NCBI GenBank assembly: GCA_902527215.1
Contig: CABZOF010000002.1
Location: 186,001-250,000, forward strand
DNA: 64,000 bases
Direction of reading: 5' to 3'
From: an uncultured Pelagibacteraceae bacterium
Lineage (GTDB): Bacteria > Pseudomonadota > Alphaproteobacteria > Pelagibacterales > Pelagibacteraceae
Shown: positions 8,586-17,515 of the stretch, piece by piece
How positions within the stretch are numbered: position 1 is the stretch's first letter
How the letters are laid out: every line of letters begins with the position of its first letter
Notes under the pieces: generated by a model
What the model was told of the DNA's origin: nothing
Seen by the model: only the letters and a program-made list of their open reading frames with translations
The model's database searches: none
Translations under genes and position numbers: made by a program

Positions 8586-9905
8586 TTATTGGGAAGGGTT
8601 ATTCTCTAAAATAACTGTTTCTTCGGTTCCCACTGGTTTTATTGGGTCTTCGATAGGCTCTGTCGCTGGATTAAGTTCTAAGCCTATAGGTGTTATTGTT
8701 GTAGGAAGAGGTGTGAATTGAGAGTCAGGGTTATCAACTACCTCTCTAACTTTCATCCTATAAACTCCATATGCTCCTATTAAACAGTGAAATATAATTA
8801 GAAATATAAAATAACCATTCTCTCCTATAAAATCCATAAACATAGAACATAAAAAAGGTCCACTAATTGCACCCATTCCAAAGGTGAATTGTAAACCTGC
8901 ACCTGCAGCGACAAATTTTTCTTTAGCTATAAAATCATTAGTGTGAGCAAAAATTAATGCAAACATAGGAAGACTAAAGAAAGCATAAAGACCTGTAAAA
9001 ATATAAAACCAAAACTTTGAGCTAGCTAAACCATCAGGTAAATGCATTGTACCAACTGAAAAAATTGCACATAGTGCAAAGAAAGCCGAAGCAAAAGTAG
9101 AATATACTGTAACTGATCTTCTGTCATAAATGTCTGATAGTTTACCAATAGGCCATTGGGAAATAGCTCCAGAAATAGCAATTAAAAATGTTACAAAAGA
9201 AATTTCAAAAATACTAAAATTCATTGATGCTGCATAAACAGCAATTAAAGCAAACATTGCAGAGTGACAAATTCCACATAACAGTGCACTTACCATCCCA
9301 AAAGGAGAGGCTTCATAAAGCTCTTTAATTTTCATTCCAATAATTTTTTTAAATTTTGGAGGTTTTTTCTTAGTTAATAATATTGGAACAAGTGATAACG
9401 ACATAAATAAAGAAACAAGTATAAATGGCTGAAAATTTTCTGGTTTACTGAAGTTTAAAAAAAACATTCCGATCGCCATAGATGCATAAAGAACGATCAT
9501 ATAAATTGATAAAACACTTCCTCTATTTTTATTGCTTGCTCGGTCGTTTAACCAGCTTTCAGCAATTGTATATAAACATACCATTGAAAAACCTGAGGCA
9601 ATTCTTAATACAAACCATGTAAATGGATTGATGATTATAGAGTGTACTAAAACAACGATAGAAGCAATTGATGCAAAAGCAGCAAATACTCTTATATGAC
9701 CAACTCTTGAAACTAAAATTGGAACTGTTTTTGCTCCTATAAAATAGCCTACAAAATAACCTGACAGCATAAAGCCGGTTGCTGTTAAGCTGAAACTTTC
9801 ATGAACAGCTCTTACTCCAAGTAAAGAAACTTGAAATCCATGAGCTATCATAATTAGACCCATGCCTGTGAATAATGCCCAGGAGTTTTTAAGTATCTTT
9901 TCCAT
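8586..9905 (-). CDS. Major facilitator superfamily transporter (YcaD-like)
   Basis: A 439-residue protein with about twelve hydrophobic helices starting directly at the N-terminus. The loop after helix 2 carries a weak MFS-type signature (LVSRVGHIRVF), and another follows in the second half (IGKLSDIYDRRSV). The overall pattern resembles the YcaD group of MFS carriers. The last 45 or so residues form a Pro/Thr/Glu-rich hydrophilic tail, probably cytoplasmic, that ordinary MFS proteins lack. The substrate is unknown. It precedes the two Gfo/Idh/MocA genes on the same strand, which suggests uptake of a sugar-like compound, but this is only positional. Confidence 0.83.
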   Translation of the reverse strand: MEKILKNSWALFTGMGLIMIAHGFQVSLLGVRAVHESFSLTATGFMLSGYFVGYFIGAKTVPILVSRVGHIRVFAAFASIASIVVLVHSIIINPFTWFVLRIASGFSMVCLYTIAESWLNDRASNKNRGSVLSIYMIVLYASMAIGMFFLNFSKPENFQPFILVSLFMSLSLVPILLTKKKPPKFKKIIGMKIKELYEASPFGMVSALLCGICHSAMFALIAVYAASMNFSIFEISFVTFLIAISGAISQWPIGKLSDIYDRRSVTVYSTFASAFFALCAIFSVGTMHLPDGLASSKFWFYIFTGLYAFFSLPMFALIFAHTNDFIAKEKFVAAGAGLQFTFGMGAISGPFLCSMFMDFIGENGYFIFLIIFHCLIGAYGVYRMKVREVVDNPDSQFTPLPTTITPIGLELNPATEPIEDPIKPVGTEETVILENNPSQ

Positions 9906-9946
9906 AATTTCGCTATCTATGGATGATTTGATATTAAATCAAGAAA

Positions 9947-10840
9947 TTAATTAATTATTTTCTCAGTCTCTCTTAGTTTTATAAATGAGTGGATACCCAA
10001 AGTAATAATGATCACGGCACCTCCAATAATCGTTTCTATGGTTGGCTGCTCTTTGACAACTAACCAAACCCAAATTGGACCTATTATCGTTTCTAATAAG
10101 AAAAATAAATTTACTTCCTCTGCTGGTATAAATCTTGGTGCGATTGTTACCAAAACAAAAGGTAAGGCTACACAAATAATGCACATTACTGGTATGTAAA
10201 TTCGATCGGTTCCATTTAAATTGAAGTTTTCGACAAAAAGGAAAGCAAATACAGCAACTCCTAATTTACCCATTACAGCAGAAGGCAAAAGATCTCTGTC
10301 CTTGGCATATCTAATAAGAACTGCATTTACTGCCAACCCTGCAGCTGTAACAAATCCCATTATATTCCCAAAAAGATTACCGACTTGTAACGAGTCGTAA
10401 AAAATAAACAAAGCCGCTAAAAATGTAATGAAAATGGCGATCCAAGTCCCTTTACTAGGCATTTCTTTTAAGAATATTGCCCCAAGTATTGCTGAAAGCA
10501 TTGGCGCTAAAGCAATCATTATTAACGTATTGGCTACGTTAGTATTTTGAATAGATACAATGAAAGTAATATTGCAAATAGAAAAGCTAATTGCGTAAAA
10601 TATACCAACTATACCAACTTTTAAAAAGGCATTAATAAAATTTTGCCTATAAAACAATAATAATCCAATTAAGACTATAAAGAAAGGAATGGCTCCTCTA
10701 TAAAAAAGCATTTCCCATGTTTCTATATTTGAAAGCCTAATAAGTAATGAGTCAGGCGTAATGAACATTACAGCTACAAAGGCTAGTAGTGAACCTTTCT
10801 TTTGATCTGATAATTTATTCAAGCTCTTAAACCTTTCCAA
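9947..10840 (-). CDS. EamA/DMT-family transporter
   Basis: A 297-residue protein with about ten transmembrane segments in two EamA repeats; the second repeat begins near residue 155. Conserved DMT features are present, such as ALAPMLSAILGAIFLKE at the end of the first repeat and FFLLETIIGPIWVWLVVKE in the second. Members export or import amino acids, nucleobases or other metabolites; the substrate cannot be read from the sequence. The start codon overlaps the end of gshB by 22 bases, so the gene may be expressed with the glutathione genes. An internal Met at residue 25 is a possible later start. Confidence 0.85.
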   Translation of the reverse strand: MERFKSLNKLSDQKKGSLLAFVAVMFITPDSLLIRLSNIETWEMLFYRGAIPFFIVLIGLLLFYRQNFINAFLKVGIVGIFYAISFSICNITFIVSIQNTNVANTLIMIALAPMLSAILGAIFLKEMPSKGTWIAIFITFLAALFIFYDSLQVGNLFGNIMGFVTAAGLAVNAVLIRYAKDRDLLPSAVMGKLGVAVFAFLFVENFNLNGTDRIYIPVMCIICVALPFVLVTIAPRFIPAEEVNLFFLLETIIGPIWVWLVVKEQPTIETIIGGAVIIITLGIHSFIKLRETEKIIN

Positions 10841-11745
10841 AATATCTTAGCAAGATTGATTTTGGAAAGGTCATAGTATGTTTTTAATCCAGTAGGAGAC
10901 GTAACATTAATATCTCCATTTAGTTTCTGATCTATGAAGTCAATTCCAGCAAAATAAATATTATCATTCTTTAATTTTTTTCCAATAATTTTTGAAATTT
11001 TCAATTCTTGTTTTGTAAGTTTAGTAAGCTTAGGTACAGCACCCTTGCTCATATTGCTCAAATATGAACCTTTTTTAGGAACTCTTGAAATTGCACCACA
11101 AACTTTACCATCAATAATAAAAATTCTTTTATCTCCTTTAGAAATATTTTTTAAAAATTTTTGAAACATTGAATGGCCATTTTTATTTAAAAAATTTGTA
11201 ATAAGTTTTTTATTAAACTTATTTTTGATGAGATGAATTTGATTACCTCCATATCCATTAATAGGTTTCATAATCATACTTTTATTCTGTTTATAAAACT
11301 TCTTAATTTCTTTTATATCATTTGAAAACAAAGTATTTGGCATATATTTAATAAAATTTTTTGAATATAATTTTTCTGATACGTTTCTGATAGCAGTTGG
11401 ATTATTTATTACTTTAACTTTTTTTAAACCATCTAAAATAAGAGTAGTTATTAAATATTCTGAATTAAATGGAGGATCCTGCCTAATCAAAATAAAATTA
11501 AGATTTTCAACATCAATTTTTCGTTTTTTATGAATTTTATAAAATTTTTTTCTTTCATAATTAAATTTTACAAATACTCCATTTGCATATATTTTATTTT
11601 TGATTATGGATAAGTTTGAAGGAGTATAATAAAATATTTTATATCCTAGTTTCTGAGCTTCATGAGCTAAAAATATTGATGTGTCAGAAGATATGTTAAT
11701 TTTATCTAATTTATCGCCTTGTATGCCTATTATTTTATTTGTCAT
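10819..11745 (-). CDS. gshB: Glutathione synthase
   Basis: A 308-residue ATP-grasp enzyme that joins gamma-glutamylcysteine and glycine to give glutathione. Visible family motifs are RQDPPF near residue 88, MKPINGYGGNQI near 160 (ATP-binding loop), GDKRIF near 204 and INVTSPTG near the C-terminus (metal and substrate binding). Length fits the bacterial GshB family. It overlaps the end of gshA by 11 bases, so both steps of glutathione synthesis are transcribed together, and it overlaps the DMT transporter gene downstream. The family call is secure. Confidence 0.93.
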   Translation of the reverse strand: MTNKIIGIQGDKLDKINISSDTSIFLAHEAQKLGYKIFYYTPSNLSIIKNKIYANGVFVKFNYERKKFYKIHKKRKIDVENLNFILIRQDPPFNSEYLITTLILDGLKKVKVINNPTAIRNVSEKLYSKNFIKYMPNTLFSNDIKEIKKFYKQNKSMIMKPINGYGGNQIHLIKNKFNKKLITNFLNKNGHSMFQKFLKNISKGDKRIFIIDGKVCGAISRVPKKGSYLSNMSKGAVPKLTKLTKQELKISKIIGKKLKNDNIYFAGIDFIDQKLNGDINVTSPTGLKTYYDLSKINLAKIFWKGLRA

Positions 11746-13024
11746 ATAAATCTTCTAAATTTTGAAATTTAGAGAATTTATTTATAACATGACTGGCGAC
11801 TGTTTCTTTATTATTGATAATCTTATTTAGATGTTCCAAGTATTTAGTTTCGTTTGTACCGCTTTTTCCAGTAAAATCTCTCTTTTCTAAGCCTTTTTCA
11901 GCAATTTTTAACAAGTTGGAGATCCAATAAATCATATCTTTACCCATTAAATTTGTATAAAGTCCTTTCATAGGCGCATCTTTATAAGCATTCAATAAAT
12001 CTTTCTTTTCCCATTTTGAAATAAATTCTAATGCTTCGTCTAAATTACCATATAAAAGACCAGTAAAAAAAGCTGGACCGGCGCAGATACAGTTCCAACC
12101 ACAAGTATCCATAGATCTTAATTCAATGTATTGTTTTAATCTATTCTCTGTAAATATAGTACTTAAATGCAATCCAAGATCGTCAATACTTGGTAAAGAT
12201 TTATTTATTTCTTGAATATTACCATTCATATAATCAGAAAATTTATAATTTTTACCTGATAAATATTTATCATCTTTTTTTAAAAACAGTATTGGATAAT
12301 CCATTACAAAATCAGCATATTTTTCAAAATCAACATTTTCTAAAAAAATTTCTGGAAGACCGCCCCTTGATGTTTCTTGCCATACTTTTGATCGGTATGA
12401 TAAGTATTTACTATCTTTTTTCTCAACTATTGATGAGTTTGCAAAAAGTGCAATACTTAACGGAACTAAACTATTTGCTAATTTAAATTTTTTTATAAAA
12501 TCATTTTCAGACGTGTAGTCTAGATTTAGCTGTGTCCCTGATGTTCTATACATCATATCTAAACTAAGAGATCCACCTTTAGGCATATCCTTTGTCATTA
12601 CTTCATATCTTTTTTTAGGATTATTTGGAATTTCAGACAACTTAGATATTGGATCAAATCCAGCACTTACTATTTTTAAATCTAATTTTTCAACAACCTG
12701 TTTAAGTTCAAACAAATAATTATTAGCTTCAGAGCAAACTTCATGAATATTAGTTAATTGAGCACCTGCAAGCTCAATTTGATTGCCCGGTTCTAAAGTT
12801 ATACTCTTATTGTCTTTGTTTAACGCTATTACGTTTTCACCTTCATAAGAAGGTTTCCAACCAAATTCGTATAAAATTTTGAAAATCTCTTTAATTGTAG
12901 GATAACTAATTCTTTTATTATTCTTCTTGTAGAAAAGAAATTTTTCGTGCTCAACGCCTATTTTGGAATTTATAGGCTCCTTAATTCCTGATTTAAAATG
13001 ATCTATTATGTTATCTTTATTCAT
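11735..13024 (-). CDS. gshA: Glutamate-cysteine ligase (plant/alphaproteobacterial type)
   Basis: A 429-residue enzyme for the first step of glutathione synthesis, the ATP-dependent joining of glutamate and cysteine. The N-terminal GVEHEKFLF (Glu/His metal-ligand region), LEPGNQIELAGAQ near residue 85, MMYRTSGTQLNLDY near 155 and YIELRSMDTCGW near 295 match the GCS2/EgtA-like class found in plants and alphaproteobacteria and unlike E. coli GshA. It starts ten bases after the end of the DUF255 gene's coding region on the same strand and overlaps gshB. Confidence 0.92.
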   Translation of the reverse strand: MNKDNIIDHFKSGIKEPINSKIGVEHEKFLFYKKNNKRISYPTIKEIFKILYEFGWKPSYEGENVIALNKDNKSITLEPGNQIELAGAQLTNIHEVCSEANNYLFELKQVVEKLDLKIVSAGFDPISKLSEIPNNPKKRYEVMTKDMPKGGSLSLDMMYRTSGTQLNLDYTSENDFIKKFKLANSLVPLSIALFANSSIVEKKDSKYLSYRSKVWQETSRGGLPEIFLENVDFEKYADFVMDYPILFLKKDDKYLSGKNYKFSDYMNGNIQEINKSLPSIDDLGLHLSTIFTENRLKQYIELRSMDTCGWNCICAGPAFFTGLLYGNLDEALEFISKWEKKDLLNAYKDAPMKGLYTNLMGKDMIYWISNLLKIAEKGLEKRDFTGKSGTNETKYLEHLNKIINNKETVASHVINKFSKFQNLEDLYDK

Positions 13025-13033
13025 AATAACGAT

Positions 13034-14974
13034 TTAATCACTCTTACTTAGATATTCAACAGCTTCGCTTATGTTTGTTAATTTGTTAGAACAAGTTTGG
13101 TTTTTACATATAATAACACTAGGTTTTGTATCATTATTTAATTGGTAAATAAATGTTGCAACTCCTAGATATTCTTTTTGTAAATAAAGCTGCATTTCCT
13201 TAATAGACTGAGATGTTCCATGGAATGTGAATGATAAGCTATTATCGCAAATATCAAGGGTTTTAATAAAGCTAAACATCTGTGAATAATAAGAGTTTAT
13301 AATTTGGTGGAATGATTTTTTAAGCACTTCATTTCTTTCATACCATATTTTATCATTTGTAATTGAATATAATTTATTTGAAATTAATAGATAAACACTA
13401 TTACCATTTGGAATGTTGCTATCATTTAAGTCTAGTGGACTCGCAAACAAATCATTATCTTTAATAATATTTTTCTGAAACAACCGAGTTTCATTATTAA
13501 AGAATAATTCCCAAGTATCATTCATTATTTTTATTGATTTTTCTAAAGCTTTTTTATCAGCATTAACCTCGTAAAGTGTTATCATTAGTAGAGCATAATA
13601 AACATAGTCCTCAAGAAAAGTTTCTATTTCTTTATTTTCATAGCAATGAATAATTTTTTGATTTAATTTTTTATTTAGTATTTCAATTGTTTCTATTGTT
13701 TTAATTTTTAAATCTTCATCACCTAAATTTACTGAAGTTTTGAGAAGAACTTGGAGCATATATGAGTTTAAATCAGTTTGTGATTTATCGTCAAAAAATG
13801 GTTTTATTCTATTTCTTCTTTCATCGAGTAATTTATTTTTTATTCGATCTAGTTTATTTTTATCTTCATCAGGTATTAAATTTTTTTCTACCAGGATGTT
13901 GTTACCTTCAAAATTACCACTCTCCGAAATTTCATACTTATTTTCTAAAGTTTTCATATCATCCTTTAATAGATTTTTTAATTCTGCGTATGACCAAACA
14001 TAATATTTTCCTTCAACACCTTCACTATCAGCATCGTATGCGGAACCATATAATTCTTCTTTGTTTTTAAATTCATTATTAAAATATTGAATTGTTTGTA
14101 AAAGTTTATTTTTAAAATAATCATTTTTGGTATTTTGATAAAATTTTGTTAATAGATCTATGAACTGGATGTTATCGTAAAGCATTTTTTCAAAGTGTGG
14201 AATTATCCATTTTTCGTCAACAGCATATCTTGAAATTCCTCCATCTAGTTGATCATAAATACCTTTGGAACAAAGATTATTGAGTAAAATTTCAACAGGC
14301 TTAAAATAATTTTTATTTTTAGTCTTTAGATAAAAGTAGAACATTGCATCAAATAAATAAAATTGGGGAAACTTTGGGGCTCCTTTGAAACTTCCGTTAT
14401 TTTCATCTAAATAATTAATAATTTTTTCAACAAATGGCTCCAACGGTTGATTTAAAACTGCAGATCTTTGATTTATTTTTGAGAATATTTCTTTAACTTG
14501 TGGTGCTTGAGCTAAAATTTTCTCTCTATTTTCATTGTAGACGTTATGCACGTTGTTTAAGACTTTTTTAAAGTCAGGCCTCCCTTGAATTTCCTTAGGT
14601 GGGAAATACGTTCCTCCTGTAAATGGTACACCATTTTCGTCTAAAAACATTGATAGTGGCCATCCACCTTGAGCCCCAGTTAATATTGATAAGCTTTTTT
14701 GAAATACATAATCCAAATCAGGCCTTTCCTCTCTATCAACTTTAATATTAATAAACTTTTCGTTCATTAGTTTGGCAGTTTCCTCATTTTCAAAGCTCTC
14801 ATGAGCCATAACATGACACCAATGACAACTTGCATATCCAACGCTTAAAAATATAGGCTTTTTTTCTTTCTTTGCTTTACCTAAAGTTTCTTTATTCCAA
14901 GGAAACCAATCAACTGGATTATCTTTATGTTGTTGAAGATAAGGACTTTTTTCGTTTTTTAAAATATTAGACAA
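13034..14974 (-). CDS. DUF255 thioredoxin-fold protein (YyaL/SSP411-like)
   Basis: The protein has an N-terminal thioredoxin-like domain with the signature [14 protein letters not shown] and a long (alpha/alpha)6-barrel-like C-terminal part, as in the YyaL/spermatogenesis-associated protein 20 family. The biochemical role of this family is not established. An upstream ATG at 15026-15028 lies inside the preceding HD gene and would add an unrelated 18-residue leader. I prefer the TTG at 14972-14974, one base after that gene's TAA, because family members begin almost directly with the NEKSPYL...NPVDW motif, as here. This gives 646 residues. It lies between the glutathione genes and an HD-domain gene, consistent with a redox role. 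Confidence 0.85.
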   Translation of the reverse strand: MSNILKNEKSPYLQQHKDNPVDWFPWNKETLGKAKKEKKPIFLSVGYASCHWCHVMAHESFENEETAKLMNEKFINIKVDREERPDLDYVFQKSLSILTGAQGGWPLSMFLDENGVPFTGGTYFPPKEIQGRPDFKKVLNNVHNVYNENREKILAQAPQVKEIFSKINQRSAVLNQPLEPFVEKIINYLDENNGSFKGAPKFPQFYLFDAMFYFYLKTKNKNYFKPVEILLNNLCSKGIYDQLDGGISRYAVDEKWIIPHFEKMLYDNIQFIDLLTKFYQNTKNDYFKNKLLQTIQYFNNEFKNKEELYGSAYDADSEGVEGKYYVWSYAELKNLLKDDMKTLENKYEISESGNFEGNNILVEKNLIPDEDKNKLDRIKNKLLDERRNRIKPFFDDKSQTDLNSYMLQVLLKTSVNLGDEDLKIKTIETIEILNKKLNQKIIHCYENKEIETFLEDYVYYALLMITLYEVNADKKALEKSIKIMNDTWELFFNNETRLFQKNIIKDNDLFASPLDLNDSNIPNGNSVYLLISNKLYSITNDKIWYERNEVLKKSFHQIINSYYSQMFSFIKTLDICDNSLSFTFHGTSQSIKEMQLYLQKEYLGVATFIYQLNNDTKPSVIICKNQTCSNKLTNISEAVEYLSKSD

Positions 14975-14975
14975 T

Positions 14976-15533
14976 TTAGTGATGGTAATAAGGTTTTCTT
15001 GAAAAAATATTCCTAACCATTGGTTCAAATTCTTTTAAAGTCATTGACTTATAATTAGGATCAAAAGAAGCCTGATCATAGTTTTCACAAAAATCTATTG
15101 TTGCTTGATAATGTTCTGCATCCTTATATTTTTCTCTTGCATTCTTATCCCCTCCTAAGTGCTCTGCAGAGTAATAGGTTTGAAATAAACCATGATGTAA
15201 AATAATCCAATAAGTTTTTTCTGAAACATAAGGCTTAATAACTGATGCTGCATATTGAGAATGATTCATTGGAGCTAATTCATCTCCAAGATCATGTAAT
15301 AATGTTGCTACAACCATTTCCTCGTTTTCTCCGTTTTTATATGCTCTTGTCGCAGCTTGTAACGAGTGTTGTAATCTTGTTATCTGATAGCCCTCAAGTG
15401 TAGTAGTTTGAGAGGCTAAATAATTTAAAATTCTATCAGCAGTTTTTCTTTCATACTGACTTTCTAATTTTTCTAAAAGTTGGTAGTCATCTTTAGTTCC
15501 ATTTTTCATTTCTGTGAAACTTACTTTTTTCAT
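14976..15533 (-). CDS. HD-domain protein, PhnZ/inositol oxygenase-like
   Basis: A 185-residue all-helical protein with an HD metal-binding pattern: His56, His80-Asp81 (LLHDLGDE), His91 and His113/114 (ILHHGLF). Size and motif order resemble the HD subgroup related to PhnZ, a mixed-valent di-iron oxygenase that opens 2-amino-1-hydroxyethylphosphonate, and to inositol oxygenase, rather than nucleotide phosphohydrolases. No phosphonate genes are nearby, so the substrate is open. It begins one base after the purF stop and is followed directly by the DUF255 gene. Confidence 0.72.
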   Translation of the reverse strand: MKKVSFTEMKNGTKDDYQLLEKLESQYERKTADRILNYLASQTTTLEGYQITRLQHSLQAATRAYKNGENEEMVVATLLHDLGDELAPMNHSQYAASVIKPYVSEKTYWIILHHGLFQTYYSAEHLGGDKNAREKYKDAEHYQATIDFCENYDQASFDPNYKSMTLKEFEPMVRNIFSRKPYYHH

Positions 15534-15534
15534 T

Positions 15535-17004
15535 TTAATTATTAGATGCAGTACTTAATAATGATAATTGAGTTACTTTATCCTCACCAAGTTCATCAAT
15601 TATTTTTACTGGATATTCTCCTGTAAAGTGATGATCAGTTAGTTGTGGATAATTTTCATTTCTCTTTTCAAAACCCATACCCATATATAAACCATTTAAA
15701 CTCAAAAATATTAGAGATTTTGCTTTGATAAATTCACAGATTTCTTTCGTAGTTTTATTTGCTGCTAAAAGTTCTTTTTTTGTTGGTGTATCAACTCCAT
15801 AGAAGTCAGGAAATTTTATTTCTGGACTTGCTATTCTCACATGAACCTCTTTTGCACCAGCATCGTATAGCATTTTAACTATTTTTGATGATGTAGTTCC
15901 TCTTACAAGTGAGTCATCAACTAAAATAATTCGTTTGTCTTTAATCACTGAAATATTTGGATTTAATTTTAATTTAACGCCTAGACTTCTAATTTGTTGA
16001 GATGGCTCGATAAATGTTCTACCAACGTAATGATTCCTAATCAAACCTAAATCGAATTTTAAACCTTTTTTTTCAGCATATCCTAGTGCAGATGCATTTC
16101 CAGAGTCTGGAACTGGCACAACTAAATCAGCATTAATATTATCTTCATCAGCAAGTTGAGCACCAAAGTTTTTTCTGTATTCATAGGCAGTTTTGCCGTT
16201 TAAAATACTGTCAGGTCTTGAAAAATAAATAAATTCAAAAACACATGGTCTAACTTTTTTTGGTGGAAATGGTTTAATACTTTTCAGTTCATCATTATCA
16301 ATATAAACAATTTCTCCATTTTCAACTTCTCTAACAAACTTAGCTCCGATTATATCAAAGGCACATGTTTCAGAGGCAAATACATACGAGTTTTTTAATT
16401 TACCAATTACTAAAGGTCTAATTCCGTAAGGATCTCTAACTCCTATAAGAGTATTTTGTGTCATCATTACTAAAGCGTAACCCCCTTGAATTTGAAATAT
16501 AGCATCAATAATTTTATCTAATGTTTTTGCTCTTTTAGATTTTGCTATTAATTTAACAATTGTCTCAGTATCTGACGTAGTATAAAAAATAGATCCCTCT
16601 TGAACCATTTTATTTCTTAAAGTAATCGCATTAGTTAAATTACCGTTATGTGCAACTCCAATACCTCCAGAATTGGTATCCGCAAAAAATGGCTGAACGT
16701 TTCTTAATGCTGTACCTCCAGTAGTAGAATATCTATTATGTCCTATTGCAAATTTTCCTGGTAAATTCTTTAAAACTTTTTCATCGTTGAAATTATCTCC
16801 AACAAGTCCAAATCTTTTTTCAGAGTGATATTTGGATCCATCAAAAGAAACAATCCCACAACCTTCCTGCCCTCTGTGTTGAAGAGCATGAAGTCCCAAA
16901 GCTGTAAGTGTTGCTGCGTCCTCATTATTGCTTATTCCAAAAACAGCACATTCCTCTTTTAATTTGGGATCATATATCTTGAACTTTTTCTTTAGTTTCT
17001 TCAT
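15535..17004 (-). CDS. purF: Amidophosphoribosyltransferase
   Basis: A 489-residue enzyme that starts de novo purine synthesis by converting PRPP and glutamine to phosphoribosylamine. The N-terminal nucleophile cysteine is in EECAVFG (residue 19), implying removal of a short propeptide. The class II glutamine amidotransferase domain is followed by the phosphoribosyltransferase domain with the PRPP motif ILVDDSLVRGTTS near residue 360. The ATG lies 35 bases inside the end of cvpA; no better start exists after that stop. The cvpA-purF order is conserved in many proteobacteria. Confidence 0.95.
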   Translation of the reverse strand: MKKLKKKFKIYDPKLKEECAVFGISNNEDAATLTALGLHALQHRGQEGCGIVSFDGSKYHSEKRFGLVGDNFNDEKVLKNLPGKFAIGHNRYSTTGGTALRNVQPFFADTNSGGIGVAHNGNLTNAITLRNKMVQEGSIFYTTSDTETIVKLIAKSKRAKTLDKIIDAIFQIQGGYALVMMTQNTLIGVRDPYGIRPLVIGKLKNSYVFASETCAFDIIGAKFVREVENGEIVYIDNDELKSIKPFPPKKVRPCVFEFIYFSRPDSILNGKTAYEYRKNFGAQLADEDNINADLVVPVPDSGNASALGYAEKKGLKFDLGLIRNHYVGRTFIEPSQQIRSLGVKLKLNPNISVIKDKRIILVDDSLVRGTTSSKIVKMLYDAGAKEVHVRIASPEIKFPDFYGVDTPTKKELLAANKTTKEICEFIKAKSLIFLSLNGLYMGMGFEKRNENYPQLTDHHFTGEYPVKIIDELGEDKVTQLSLLSTASNN

Positions 17005-17512
17005 AATCTTTTTTATCTGGAAATTCTTTTATAAGATAGTTACTACCTTTTTCAACCCATGCATATGTAAAAGTATCATCCAAATTAATTGGCCATTTAT
17101 TGTGATTATATACAATATTTATAGTTGTATAAATGCAAACCACGACAACGTAAGCTCTTATAAAACCAAAAAAGAAACCAAAGATTCTATCAAGACTCCC
17201 TAACCCAGAGTATGTGACAGCTCTATTAATTCCTTTATTTATTAACAAAATTAAGAAAATAATAATTATAAACAATCCTATACCAACTGCTAGATCAAGT
17301 ACGTATTCACTATCAATTATACCTTCAAAGTATGGTTTTACTTTTGGAAACATAAATAGAGTAACAACATAAGCCAAAAGCCATTTAGAGGCTGACAAAA
17401 TACTTAATAAAAAACCTTTTTTTGTACACGTAATCAAGGATAGTGTTGTGAAAACAAAGTAAATAATATCAAAAGTATACAGATCGCTTAAAATTTCTTT
17501 TGCAACTTCCAT
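16970..17512 (-). CDS. cvpA: CvpA family membrane protein
   Basis: A 180-residue inner-membrane protein with four hydrophobic helices. The second half carries GLGSLDRIFGFFFGFIRAYV, matching the conserved CvpA motif (LDRxLGxxxGxxRG). CvpA was first described for colicin V production in E. coli and has been linked to envelope homeostasis. Position directly upstream of purF and overlapping it by 35 bases is the classic arrangement and supports the call. It follows the RND transporter gene by three bases. Confidence 0.9.
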   Translation of the reverse strand: MEVAKEILSDLYTFDIIYFVFTTLSLITCTKKGFLLSILSASKWLLAYVVTLFMFPKVKPYFEGIIDSEYVLDLAVGIGLFIIIIFLILLINKGINRAVTYSGLGSLDRIFGFFFGFIRAYVVVVCIYTTINIVYNHNKWPINLDDTFTYAWVEKGSNYLIKEFPDKKDYEETKEKVQDI

Positions 17513-17515
17513 TAA

